Positions 9,391 to 22,700 of a stretch of 64,000 bases of DNA are shown in pieces (the stretch's first letter is position 1; every line of letters begins with the position of its first letter). The notes below the pieces were generated by a model. It was given only the letters and a program-made list of their open reading frames with translations. It ran no database searches and was not told the DNA's origin. The DNA comes from Branchiostoma floridae (Eukaryota; Chordata; Leptocardii; Amphioxiformes; Branchiostomatidae). The DNA lies in contig NC_049996.1 in NCBI RefSeq assembly GCF_000003815.2, positions 18,452,968-18,516,967 of the forward strand, in the 5' to 3' direction. Made by a program: the position numbers and the translations under genes.

Positions 9391-12150
9391 CTTTTGCACA
9401 GCAATTGTCATAGGTACAATGAAAGGCCTTGCTTAAGTCAACTGGTTATATGGTAACGTTAATTGAATTTGACCGTAAGGTATAAATGGTGTTTCAACAT
9501 TTAAAATTTAGCTTCATATTGAAGTGCATCTATTTCGTCATTAAAAAGAATGAACTGTGTGGCCTCGAGCCTTTCTCGTAGATTCTGAATTAACTCAAAC
9601 TACAGTAGTACAATATGATGATGTAATCATATCAAATATGAACGAGAGATGTATCGCAATTACATGTCTGAGGGCTAATTGCAACCTATTCGGAGCTACA
9701 TCCGATGTTACATTCTAACTGGTGCAAGTTTTGTGTGGGTTTGACTTTTTCTTTTGATGCAGTTGAAGACCGATTCTGCAACTAATATGTGGATTCGTTG
9801 ACTTGAATCATGCATAGAATTATTTTCACATGGTGAGAAATTAAGTATGTATTATGTATTTTGGATAATCTGGTAATAAATAACTGAATTCTTATATGTA
9901 GAATACAACACAGTGTGTGTTTTCCCTCTTTCAACCTCCTTGGTATTCCAGCCCGACCGCGGATAGGATCGCCCGACGTCCGGAGGGCGATTCGACCGAA
10001 TCCGGCATTCGAATTTTCGCGTGCGTTCGATTTATTCGATGGAAGCCCGTGTGAGATATATAGAATACAACATGGTGTTTTCCGTATCATCCGAGGTACC
10101 AGCCCGACTGTGGGTCGGATCGCCCGTATACAAACCTTATACATGTACATACAACAAATGTACCTTCATACCGTATATTCCCAGCATGCAAGCGTGACAC
10201 ACATCAACATGAATGAGTCATGGCGGCGCCCATGAGCGCCAGCGAAACCAATACAGATTTTTGCTAATGGAAAAACCTGTCAGAAGTCTACGTTCTTACA
10301 AGGAGGCTAAAATATTTTAACATCCTTGGTTCCGAAGTTACGAGCAAACGCTACCTTCGCCGTACATTGATTGTCGGGGGTATTCGGTCTTTTCCCGAAA
10401 TGCTCCGACAATTGCCGAAGATGACGTCAACGTCGTGGGGTCAGAGGTCAAGCGAAATAATGTTGCTAAGGTTAGCTGCTTCCCGGCGTGATGCGGAATT
10501 TCCTCCATTTTAAGGTAAATTCTGGTCTTTTTTTCGAACATTTTAGATTCCAACTTTGCCACGAATCACCAATAGATAAAACTAGTACAGAATGTTTTGG
10601 TATTTTGTCCTATAATGACGTTTAAAACGAACCTTGCCGTTTTTTTACCAGCCTCTCTGAAGTGTAACCATATACCGAGGTAATCATAACGGTCTCCTTT
10701 CAATATCTGTCTTTTAGAATATCAAAGAGTAAAGTCACGAAATATTTCTTTGTCAGAATTTGAACTAGAACTGTAATGTTGGCTAACCTTGCCGACAGAA
10801 TTTATCAAAAACACCACTTTCCTACCTAACGTTATATGTTTTGGTTCAGAACTGTGGTAACGTTAATTTCCGTAGTTTAATTTCCGCATTGTTGTTTTCC
10901 TTCCTCAAATGACGTCCTTCATGTTCTGAATGTTGAATTTCCTTCGTGAATATTATCAGTAAAAAACCACAGTTATTAGAGGATTATACAGTAGTTGCTG
11001 TATTCAAGGAGGTTATATATCTAACGTTGTATCTAAATGTTGGTTAAAATTTCAATGCAGTAGTTCCCTTGGGAAAGGCGCAACAGCAATTTCCTCACTT
11101 CACTCAGGTGAAAATGAGTACCTAGCTTTGGAGCAAAAAATTGAAACCACAGATGATCGAAAACATGAGGTACCAAAACTGCACGTTCCACTGCAATGAT
11201 GTAGAATGCCGCCAGGGGGCCCCCAAACTATTTTTTTCCAGTTTTTGTCCGTCACAAACTAGCGACATTCCAAATATGAAACCGATCCACCCTACTTTTT
11301 TTATCTGAGCATTAAAGTTTCATAGGATCTTTTATGGAATGTTGTTGTTTGGGGAGTGGCTGTCTCAGGTAAGCCATTGAAGATTACTCCACAACCTAAA
11401 TTGTTAGCCTTTTCAGGCTTTTATAATTAGTTTTGGAAAGGTTGGCAAGGAGTTACTAAGTTACCATAACATAAGCTACCGGTTATTATAATATAAGCTG
11501 GACGTGTTACGTCGAAGAGCAGTTATACCGGTACCACACAGAATTATAGTATTTATAGTGTATACAGATACTGACTGACTTCAACACGGTAAGTTCCATT
11601 TTGGGTATTTACAGGAACTTGAATATACCGGTATACACTTCAAGAGGGATGAAATTTACAGAAACGTGTAATATTCTTTGATGGCCCCCACGTTTGTTAT
11701 CATGTCCTGATCACAGTGTTTGTTAAGCAAGGATTGAGTAATCAGACCAGTCCAAAGTACTACTACAAGTACTTGGACAACCTCTAGATATACATGTATA
11801 TGTATGCAGGGCTTTGAAATACTTTTGTCTGCATACTAGTACCTGCACTGACATTGTACTCAATTTTATGTTGTGCAAGTTTGTTTCTGTGCACTTAAAC
11901 TTTAAAGATTTTTTACCAGGTATCAGTGTGTACCTATTCCCAAACATGAGTTTTGCGCCCAGAAATCAGGACACATGCTTGACACGGGAAGTTACACTTA
12001 CAGGTTGACTCAACCTGTTGAACAGGACTGAGGAGGAATTTCTGCCACTTCACACAGCAGCGCTAACCTACACTCTCTGATTCTTTGAACTTAGTTCAGG
12101 CATGGCTAGCCATGGTACCATCCGAATAGTAGTTTACTCGACACGTCGAT
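9391..12150. other. Intergenic, no gene recognised
   Basis: The frames here do not resemble known proteins. A direct repeat (about 9898-9982 and 10061-10132) shares TAGAATACAACA, TGTTTTCC and CCAGCCCGAC blocks and looks like a degraded MITE pair. Confidence 0.4.
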
Positions 12151-12151
12151 G

Positions 12152-12418
12152 AAGGTTAGACATCCAGGTAATAAGATATGCCAAAAAGCAGTTGAAGATT
12201 TGACATCCAGGTACTAATAAGATATGCCAAAAAGCAGTTGAAGATTTGACATCCAGGTACTAATAAGATGCCAAAAAGCAGTTGAAGATTTGACATCCAG
12301 GTACTAATAAGATATGCCAAAAAGCAGTTGAAGATTTGACATCCAGGTAATAAGATATGCCAAAAAGCATATGAAGATTTGACATACAGGCACTAATAAG
12401 ATATGCCAAAAAGCAGTT
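12152..12418 (+). repeat. Minisatellite, ~47-bp unit, 6 copies
   Basis: Unit contains GACATCCAGGTACTAATAAG then ATATGCCAAAAAGCAGTTGA. Six near-identical copies differ by small indels (ATA or ACT missing) and, in the fifth, CATATGA for CAGTTGA. Confidence 0.9.
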
Positions 12419-13799
12419 ACTCTAAAAGTCAGTTTGCTCTGATGTTTATCATACACTATACAATTGCTTCTCTAGCTATTCCGAACTTCAATGTCTCTAA
12501 CACCTGGAATAATTGATTCTTGTCAAAATTCTGGATGAAGGCGCTGATTGGTCCCTAGACCATCTGAAGCCACAATAGAACACAAGCTCCCCACCAGTCG
12601 CATGAAACTTGAAATGGTTATTATACTGATCGCTGTATTCAAACAGGTGTTGGATTAGTACGCCAGTTTGAATGAGCACTCCAGAAAATACCTTGATTTG
12701 CTCATTAACTGACGTCACCAACGAAAGATTTGAATATGCAATGTACAGTTGCCTAGGCGGTAGCAAAAGCAACTACATATACCATCTGGATGGTACCCAG
12801 GCTAATGCAAGGTCATTCTCATAGATAAGTACCGTACATTCCATTCTAATTTCTAGATCTGTTCTGTTTTATTCTAATTTATTCTAGATGATAACCATGA
12901 CAGCTAAATCTTAAAATGTTTGTGACAGATTCATTTTTCATGGCGACGCCTCCCTTGCAAATCCAATTTTAAGTAGTACATTACTTTAATTGTCTGTACC
13001 ACAGAATGGACCAATCCTGTCGAACGCCATATCGAACAAATAGAACCCCCTATTCTATTTCGAACACCTCTGTCAAAAACTGCCACAGCGGGACAGAAAT
13101 GGCTGTTTTTGACGGAGGTGTTCGAAACAGAACCATGTTCGAACAGGAGGCGGGGTTTGGGGATCGGTCCATTGTTTCAACTAGTGAGTGATTTTTTCAA
13201 TGTACTTTTATGTTCACGGTTTTCACGGTGATGAATGTAACGTGAACTGATAAAAAATAATAAACAAGACTTTTTCACCCCCACCTGCCACCACAGTGAA
13301 CATTTAGTTCCGAGAACAAGTTAAATTTTCTCAGACCCTGAAAGTTTGGTACCGAGAAGACAAAGTGAATTACAGTATCAATAACTTCATTTTCCCTTGT
13401 ACAGCAAAATAAACTCCTTGTGTAAAGCAATGAATTCAACAGTGCGGTTTTTGCTGTACCATGTGGTAGCTTGAACACTGCAGCAAAGACAACAGTTAAG
13501 ACTGGCAAGAGCCCTTCCTATGAATAATAATACCTTGTACATTTGTATAATCCATGCATGTAATTAAAAAAGCTGCAGTGCCTTACTCATTGAATAGCCC
13601 CAACCTGAGACTAATCAAACACTGTAATATAAACAAAAATGTGTTTGAGGAGAGCCACTCCTCGAGCACATTAAAGATCAAACCACACTTATCGAAAATC
13701 TAAGGAAAATACATTGGATTGTGTTACAGTAGCACTTCAAGTAGAGAAATACTAGTACAGTCTACCATGGCCTCACATGTACAGTCACACAGCTTATCC

Positions 13800-14010
13800 C
13801 TTAAACCGCCAGAGAGTTTCAGCCCTATAAAACGCTCTCAGTACCTCCAAAAAAGAAACCCCTGAACAAGGCCGAAGTCCCTAACTTCCGGGGTTCGTGC
13901 GCTACATGCACGCACAGCTGCTACTTCGGGGGAATATGCTATCCCGGATAAATCCGGGCGCGGCACACAGGGCATGTATATGTGTGCCGGATATATCCGG
14001 GCTTGGCAGT
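13800..14010 (+). repeat. Interspersed repeat (pair with 42993-43212)
   Basis: About 210 bp shared with 42993-43212: both contain AGAAACCCCTGAACAAGGC, CCGGGGTTCGTGCGCTACAT and end GCCGGATATATCCGGGCTTG. The CCGGATATATCCGG core is palindromic. No reading frame. Confidence 0.7.
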
Positions 14011-16240
14011 TTAAGGCTTAAACTAGTAGTATGTAGCTCCCTGTACTAGTAATCAACTAGAGCAGATCTAGTCCTACGGTGGTATGAGATAGTATCATAA
14101 AGCTGGCCACGGACTCGGCAAGGAGTTAAGATGGCTAAGGGGTGTGCGGCAGATCCTTAGTAATGGTTGGTAAATAAAAACTCCTTGGTCTTTCCTAGAG
14201 CTTTCTGTACTTAAGTGACAAGTATATATATATAAAAGGCAGTTTACCATCCAAACCAAACAGTCCACCTGTTAGTGTTACACGTTTCAAGTGGGTCTAA
14301 CAAAATAAATGGATCAGACGTGGGTACTTTTTGTTTGTTTGTTTTAATATTGATATATTTATGTTCCCGTGACTACCTACCCCCTCACACTGGACCTCTG
14401 GGAAGAGCCGACAAGGCCATCCAGGTAAGATATTTTTATGTGATGCATGCCTAAGGATGGCTGTGACAGCACGTCTGACCCAGGTACACAATTTTCCTCT
14501 TGTCAGTGTCAAACTGTGCCACAGGGCATGCTTGCATTGGTTCACAGCACCACACCCTCTTTTGTGTTTTGTCCCCCAAAGACATACCAGAAGGCTAATA
14601 AGTGTGTCACAGAAATACTGTCGACATTCACCTATCCTGTTAGTGTTACAAAATGGCTGAGGTTTGTATGAAATTCTATGACTATACTCAAATTTTCTAA
14701 CCAATCTTGAAAGTTATTTTCTAATTTTTTCAGACACATTAATGTTAAGAAAATGCTGTATACAATGTACTCTAGCTTGTACAATAGTACCTAAATACGA
14801 GCATAACCCTACAAAACTTAAAATCTACATGTAGGTGTACTCAGGTGCACCCACACTCAAACTTTCAGAGATCTTTGTGCACAGCTCCAGTTTGTGTGGG
14901 GATAACAGTGCATATACATGTACCCAAGGGACCGACAAAAAGTGGCCACTATGGGCAGGTGGCCCCTCTGTAGAGGTGGCCCCTAATACAGGTTTGACTG
15001 TATTCAAATGGTTTTGGAGCCTTAGTTCATGTTGTACTCCTACAAATGAAGTGTGTAGAATACTGTATAAATGCAGAAATGTTCGCGGTGGTTTCATGTT
15101 CGCGGTTTTCGCGGTGGCCACTCCACCGCAAACTTAGAACCACGTGCACCGCGAACATTTTTCCACGGCAGGAAGAGACTACAGTGCATGGTGCTACCAC
15201 CACCGCAAAAATTCCCTTTTCCCGCTACCACGAAATTAAATGCATTTACAGTAGTGCAAAATATGTCAGATGCTGTCTGGATGCAGCTTCTCAATCCTTC
15301 ACTCTTCATTGTGAATAACTATTTGTCTAATTCTACGTGTTCAGTTAGTAACCCTACACCTATCTCACAGTCAAAAGTATAAATATAGAAGAAGTTTATT
15401 TGCAAGTTCGTGCCCGGGGGCTAATTGCAAGTACATGGTAAAAACATAGTAGATATACAAGTGACAATGGATAGTTATGAACAATATTCTACAGTAATAC
15501 TAGAGTTGGCTATTTCTAAACAGGTTGGGTTTGATTTTTTTTTGGAAGCAGAGGGAGACGAAAAGCCCCACCTGTTCTAAAATTTGTGGGTTCTGCAGCA
15601 ATTTCAAGAGAAAAGTGGCTTTCTGTATAAATGCACAGCTCCAGTTTTGGGCACACAGAAACATTGTATCTTGAGACCTGTTTCTGGTGGATCCCCCGCC
15701 TACCCGTTTATCCATTATCACTGATATATCTAGGTGTCAGATGCTAATGACTTCCTAAAGCCTTAACACCAGTCAGTGCACTGCAGTAAATAATTTATTG
15801 CACTGTTGTGTCCTGACCTGCATATTTTGCCAAAGCCCGATAATCTATCATGTATACTATTGTGGACTCGGGCAAATGTTTGGAACTAACCGCGGCTGCA
15901 GTGTTCAAAATGACAATTTTTTGAGATAGGTGTACATAACAAATGTACCTGGCTGTGTAAATGGTTACTTGTAACTTAGTGTTTATATTATAACATCGAT
16001 GACACCAAAGTGTGTCTGCATAGTTTGCCAAAGCCTGATAATCTATTATGTATTCTATTCTAGACTCAGGCAAAGTTTTGGCACCAACATGCATCAGTAG
16101 TGCTCGAAATTCATTTCTGGAGATACATGTATGTGCACTGGTGTACGTAATAATACCTGGCATTTTGACTAGGCTAGAGCCTTCCTTTGAATTGCAACAG
16201 AATTTACAGTTTTTCTACCTTGAGATCGCGACCAATTACT
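14011..16240. other. Intergenic, repeat remnants only
   Basis: Holds the MITE at 15063-15251, fragments of GGGTGCACCC-type repeat near 14840 and of the GCAAAG-CCYGATAATCTAT type (15830 and 16027, two degenerate copies about 195 bp apart). No gene recognised. Confidence 0.4.
15063..15251. mobile_element. MITE with CTGTATAAATGCA / TGCATTTACAG ends
   Basis: Inverted ends plus alternating GTTCGCGGT/ACCGCGAAC blocks. The same family is at 35634-35832. Confidence 0.65.
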
Positions 16241-16244
16241 GCTT

Positions 16245-19078
16245 ATCCTGTACATCCTGTGAAGCTGGTGTGTTACACCGAAGGGCGGTTATACTGGCTA
16301 TATAGATACAGATACAGAAGCTGGTGTGTTATGCAGAAGGGTGGTTATACCGGCTATATAAATACAGATACAGAAGCTGGTGTGTTACGCCAAAGGGTGG
16401 TTATACCAGCTGTATAGATACAGATACAGAAGCTGGTGTGTTACGCCGAAGGGCGGTTATACTGGCTATATAGATACAGATACAGAAGCTGGTGTGTTAT
16501 GCTGAAGGGGGTTATACCGGCTATATAGATACAGGTACAGAAGCTGGTGTGTTACGCCGAAGGGCGGTTATACCGGCTATATAGATACAGAATCTGGTGT
16601 GTTACACTGAAGGGCGATTATACCGGCTATATAGATACAGATACAGATACAGAAGCTGGTGTGTTACGCTGAAGGGCGGTTATACCGGCTATATAGATAC
16701 AGATACAGATACAGAAGCTGGTGTGTTACGCTGAAGGGCGGTTATACCGGCTATATAGATACAGATACAGAAGCTGGTGTGTTACGCTGAAAGGCGGTTA
16801 TACCGGCTATATAGATACAGATACAGATACAGAAGCTGGTGTGTTACGCTGAAGGGCGGTTATACCGGCTATATAGATACAGATACAGAAGCTGGTGTGT
16901 TACGCCGAAGGGTGGTTATACCGGCTATATAGATACAGATACAGAAGCTGGTGTGTTACGCCGAAGAGTGGTTATACCGGCTATATAGATACAGATACAG
17001 AAGCTGGTGTGTTACGCCGGAGGGCGGTTATACCAGCTATATAGATACAATACAGAAGCTGGTGTGTTACACCAAAGGGCGGTTATACTGGATACAGATA
17101 CAGAAGCTGGTGTGTTACACCGAAGGACGGTTATAGTTATACCGGCTATATAGATACAGATCCAGAAGCTGGTGTGTTACGCCGAAGGGCGGTTATACCG
17201 GCTATATATAGATACAGATACAGAAGCTGGTGTGTTATGCTAAAGGGTGGTTATACCGGCTATATAGATACAGATACAGAAGCTGGTGTGTTACGCTGAA
17301 GGGTGGTTATACCGGCTATATATAGATACAGATACAGAAGCTGGTGTGTTACGCTGAAGGGCGGTTATACCGGCTATATAGATACAGATACAGAAGCTGG
17401 TGTGTTACGCTGAAGGCTGGTTATACCGGCTATGTAGATACAGATACAGAAGCTGGTGTGTTACGCCGAAGGGCGGTTATACTGGATACAGATACAGAAG
17501 CTGGTGTGTTACGCCGAAGGACGGTTATAGTTATACCGGCTATATAGATACAGATACAGAAGCTGGTGTGTTACGCCGAAGGGCGATTATACCGGCTATA
17601 TAGATACAGATACAGAAGCTGGTGTGTTACGCCGAAGGCTGGTTATAGTTATACCGGCTATATAGATACAGATACAGAAGCTGGTGTGTTATGCCAAAGG
17701 GCGGTTATACCGGATACAGATACAGAAGCTGGTGTGTTACACCGAAGGACGGTTATAGTTATACCGGCTATATAGATACAGATACAGAAGCTGGTGTGTT
17801 ACGCCGAAGGCTGGTTATACCGGCTATATAGTTACAGATACAGAAGCTGGTGTGTTACGCTGAAGGACGGTTATACCGGCTATGTAGATACAGATACAGA
17901 TACAGAAGCTGGTGTGTTACGCTGAAGGGCGGTTATACCGGCTATATAGATACAGATACAGAAGCTGGTGTGTTACGCCGAAGGGCGGTTATACCGGCTA
18001 CATAGATACAGATACAGAAGCTGGTGTGTTACGCCGAAGGGCGGTTATACCGGCTATATAGATACAGATACAGAAGCTGGTGTGTTACGCCGAAGGGTGG
18101 TTATACCGGCTATATAGATACAGATACAAAAGCTGGTGTGTTACGCCGAAAGGCAGTTATACCGGCTATATAGATACAGATACAGAAGCTGGTGTGTTAC
18201 GCTGAAGGACGGTTATACCGGCTATATAGATACAGATACAGAAGCTGGTGTGTTACGCCGAAGGGTGGTTATACCGGCTATATAGATACAGATACAGAAG
18301 CTGGTGTGTTACGCCGAAGGGCGGTTATACCGGCTACATAGATACATAGACAGAAGCTGGTGTGTTACGCCGAAGGGCGGTTATACCAGCTATATAGATA
18401 CAGATACAGAAGCTGGTGTGTTACGCTGAAGGGCGGTTATACCGGCTATATAGATACAGATACAGAAGCTGGTGTGTTACGCCGAAGGGTGGTTATACCG
18501 GCTATATAGATACAGATACAGAAGCTGGTGTGTTACGCTGAAGGATGGTTATACCGGCTATATAGATACAGATACAGAAGCTGGACCAGGTGTGTTACGC
18601 CAAAGGACGGTTATACCGGCTATACAGATACAGATACAGAAGCTGGTGTGTTACGCCAAAGGGCGGTTATACCGGCTATATACAGATACAGAAGCTGGTG
18701 TGTTACGCAGAAGGGGGGTTATACCGGCTATATAGATACAGATACAGAAGCTGGTGTGTTACGCCGAAGGGTGGTTATACCGGCTATATAGATACAGATA
18801 CAGAAGCTGGTGTGTTACGCCGAAGGGTGGTTATACCGGCTATATAGATACAGATACAGAAGCTGGTGTGTTACGCTGAAGGATGGTTATACCGGCTATA
18901 TAGATACAGATACAGAAGCTGGACCAGGTGTGTTACGCCAAAGGACGGTTATACCGGCTATACAGATACAGATACAGAAGCTGGTGTGTTACGCCAAAGG
19001 GCGGTTATACCGGATACAGATACAGAAGCTGGTGTGTTATGCCGAAGGGTGGTTATACCGGCTATATAGATACAGATA
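16245..19078 (+). repeat. Minisatellite A, 56-bp unit, about 50 copies
   Basis: Unit: GAAGCTGGTGTGTTACGCCG, AAGGGCGGTTATACCGG, CTATATAGATACAGATACA. Variants differ in GATACA copy number and carry occasional GTTATA insertions and short units lacking CTATATA. A block of about 338 bp (six units) starting near 18472 is repeated at 18810. 56 is not a multiple of three, so the array runs through all frames; the Tyr/Arg-rich open frames in it are artefacts. It ends about 440 bp upstream of the MGAT5 start codon. Confidence 0.97.
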
Positions 19079-19176
19079 GTTATAGTTAACCACAGATAAG
19101 ATAAGTACTGTACATCCTTGTCATGTCAACAGGTACCAGGATGTACATGTGTAATAACTTCCCTCTTTTGTTCCAG

Positions 19177-19517
19177 ATCCGGCACAGCAGACACCCGACC
19201 ATGGAAGGCACTTGATTTGCCCCTGGGGGGGAGCTGAGGTTGCACGCCGGTTGTGACAGCTGTTTAAGTTATAGTACGCAGAAACACTCTCTATTTTGTA
19301 TATAGTAGAGTGTATTAATTCCTCAAGCTACCGACATCTTGCACACTGGAGTTGTCCCTCAGTAAAACGCATAGTTCAAGTTTTGAACTTTTATTCGCCC
19401 TGTCGGCCAAACTGGTTTCGCCATGTGCAGCGTCTTCAGTGGATAGAGGCAGACACTTTCCATTTTGCGGGGGACAAAAATTCAAACAAAGTCTCTGCTA
19501 CATACGCTCCAGCCACG
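19177..19517 (+). other. Probable MGAT5 5' UTR
   Basis: A good acceptor (CTCTTTTGTTCCAG, ending 19176) precedes this stretch, suggesting the coding exon starts here with a non-coding exon upstream. A minimal upstream ORF (ATGGAAGGCACTTGA, about 19200) lies inside. Confidence 0.35.
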
Positions 19518-19770
19518 ATGCAACGCCCCTGGCTGAAGCTGACGTCACGACGGATTGGCATGCTCCTAGTTCTGTTAGGGTTTGCGTGGGGCTGCACCCT
19601 GATACACCTCACCCTGACGAGGGACAGGACTGATGGGAGCGAAGCTCTGAGGAAACAAATCCTCTCCATGAGTAGGGACTACGTGAAGGAGATGGCGAAG
19701 AAAGCGGAAAGCTCGCCGGACGGGCTTTTGGAAGATCCAGACGAACCTGCAGCAGCTGGGTACAGATTTG
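19518..19770 (+). CDS. MGAT5: MGAT5 exon 1 (signal anchor)
   Basis: Residues 1-84. MQRPWLKLTSRR precedes the hydrophobic anchor IGMLLVLLGFAWGC. It is the first ATG in this frame: the frame is open upstream to about 19296 but has no earlier ATG. Ends in phase 1 at GGTAAGC. Confidence 0.9.
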
Positions 19771-22700
19771 GTAAGCCATTTTATTTTCCTTCACCAAGAA
19801 GCAGGCTTTTAGCCAATGTACGGCCTTTTAAAAAATAACTCGATTTGTACGCCCTTAGACTGGGGAGCACATCCTCTGACAAGCATGAAATTCTGATTGA
19901 CCAGGGATGCTACAGGTCACATGTGGCCTGTCTGACAGTAAATTTGCTTCATTCCCACAAATTTGCACCTCAAAATGTGGGAAATGGAGATTTTTTTTCT
20001 GAGGGAGGATGTCCCCAGACCCCCTGCAATACTCGCCACGATGGTCTAAAAGGCCCTGAAAATCCTATCTTGTCAATCAATGTCAATCAACCATTTCACT
20101 AATGGCAACAATAGCTGATTGGTTCACACCTTTGAGGGCGGGAACTAGAAATGTTTTGGTCGCACCTAGACTAGCAGAATTTTTCCCGCGAACTTCCCCA
20201 TTCAAATGCACGCCTGTCTCCGCCCCAATTGTTCCCCTGTTTGCATAGTAAACAATAACCAAGCTTTCAAACCGGTCATTCCCACGATGATGCGTCTTAC
20301 TGACACAGCCCACTCAGTCCTTCTTTGCTACATTTTCGCCTATTCTGCCACCAATATTTATAAAATACCGAAACTAAGGTCATGCAAGGAAATATCAGTT
20401 TCCGACATTCCCCGGGGCCTTCACCGCGCGGTCGCAGGGGACGCGCGGAACCCGTCGCCATTTGTAAACAAAATCCGTTCTTGAACTTCTTCCCTACGTA
20501 AATTATATCTGCGCTACGCTAAACACACACGAAATTAACCGACAGAGTACGGATAGTTTGTCGATGAAGTCGACTTTCTATATATATTTTGTTTTCAAAA
20601 CATATCCATGGAAGCAACACTTCCCTTGCTACATATTTGCGCCCTTGGTTGAGAAATGTACAAATTAAATTACCGGCTTGACTCTGGCCCTGTCCTGTTC
20701 TATTACTTTTTCAACAATCAACGCCTCGGAAATATCAACCTTCGCTTTCCGATTCAATAACGTATTCTTTCTAATAATTCATTACACCCATGTATTTCTA
20801 TAATGAACTACAGTTCGTGATTCAATACGGGCGGTAACAGACTATGCATGCACAAGCCGCTGTTTGATGTGTCGGCTTGTGTTCGACATGCATGCTTTTT
20901 GCCAGTTCTGGCGTCCTTGATAGGAAAATTGAAATAAAAAAATCCACATCTCTGTAAATATAAATGCAACTTGTAATAAAGCACACAATGAAAATCAAAG
21001 CCTGGGGAAGAAAGGGGATTATTTGACGAGGGAGCTGGATTAGACCGGTCGGCCCTCCAGTTTGTTTACAAACCCACGCCATGTATGAATCAATGTGCTG
21101 AATGTATTCGGCTTTTAATACGTGGTAAACTTCTGGAGTCCTTTTGCTTGAAATGGTACATTACAGAAAAGATTTGAATTTTATTAAAACACACAGAAGT
21201 AAATCAATTTAGTTAAATGTGAAGGAGGGTGGGGGCGTGGGGTAAAGAGAGTGTTGTTGTTTGATAGCAGACCGGGTTCCTTTGTCTTGTATAAAACCGA
21301 CGCCATTTTCCCGTTTGTCTCCTTGTTCAAGTTTGTCACATTACTTTACCGGCATGCATGTATTTCTAATCACAAGAGGTACAGCCCAGACGTATGTTAT
21401 TCAAGCATCTTTCAACATTTCTAACTGTACAAATTCTCCCGGCCCGTGAAGCAAAGTTTTCGTGAAATTTTGTGAGAGTCTCCTAACGATCATAGGTAAG
21501 CCGGGAGATTGCATAATGCCCTACGACTGTACAAGCTGGACGGTGGTGCCCATATACAAAAAAACTTGAAAACTACAGCAGTTTCTGAATCTCGTTTCCG
21601 AGGATTGGATAAGAAATTTACTACAGAACTCGTTCAGTTAAAAATCGCGGGCAATTATCTGGCTTGAGGCGCTCAGCGAATACAATAGAAGTATTTCTCA
21701 CTTATTTGCATCTTGTATATCTTGTCTGCTTTGATTGAGGCCGACACAGCTCATTATAAGTCCCAAACAAACCCTTACAGCCATGTGCACTGTTTGAAAT
21801 AAGCACAAGCTTCATATTTTGGCCTATATCTTTTGATCTTCGTGGGATTTTTCGGCGAAAACAACATGGGCCTGGAGAGCGAAACTTCGCCGCCATTTTG
21901 ATGACGTCGTCTGTTCGCTCCAATCAGGCTCACGGGAAATACGGAAGGAAAATGTGAGGAAATGTGGCCCAAAATTTGGAAAATAATCTTTAATGTCACA
22001 GACATCGGCGGAAAAGGATTGTAACTAAAAAATTATCGCTATGAACATTGACTACAACTTCAACAAATGTTTAGTGCGTAAATTAGAAAAATATCCCTTG
22101 AGGAAAATTTGCAAAGTTCAAAGTTCGGTCACCTATAGTAACCTTTCTCACGTTCGTCTGATTTGATCGGGTATTTTGAACGCAGAGTATAAGTGTCACT
22201 TTTGTACTTGTATGAATTTGAAAATTCAACATATCCTCTCTTTAAGTGATTTTTGCTGTTTCTTGACATGACCACCAAACATGCGTTATTTTGAGAAATA
22301 TTTAGCAATATGTATCAGTGTGTAGACATGGACACAGGGCCGCGGTTGGCACCCCGCGGTGCCTTGGGCGGGGCAAATTACCCTGACAACGCGGACAAAA
22401 GCATAGCAACCGGACCACCGTGCGCACCTGCAGCGCTCGCCAAACGGCAAGAAATCTGGACACCCTATGATAAAATCTAAGCTAAAAGCCTGCCAAGAAG
22501 GTTCTAAAATCTTTATCATGGAAGCTCATCTGTGTTGGTAGTAATCATAGGAAGTACACTCCAACACAAACATCATTATGCATGCAACAGTTATGGCACC
22601 TGTGGACAGTAAATATAGTATAAGGTCTCATTGATGTATTACTCCGAGTGGGTACCCTTAAAGAGATCCGAGCCAAAAAATAAACGGCTGCACGGACGCA

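Noticed and set aside
15046-15382. Plus-strand open frames rich in Arg/Thr near 15.1 kb
   Set aside because: They lie in a GTTCGCGG-type MITE with inverted ends, and several frames are open at once. Repeat sequence.
16187-19079. Tyr/Arg-rich open frames (repeated CYAEG-LYRLYRYRYRSW) as a repeat protein
   Set aside because: The 56-bp unit has no stop in several frames and is not a multiple of three, so the same peptide appears in all frames. No start context, splice structure or family match.
19296-19517. N-terminal extension of MGAT5
   Set aside because: The frame is open but has no ATG before 19518, and the membrane anchor position fits a start at 19518.
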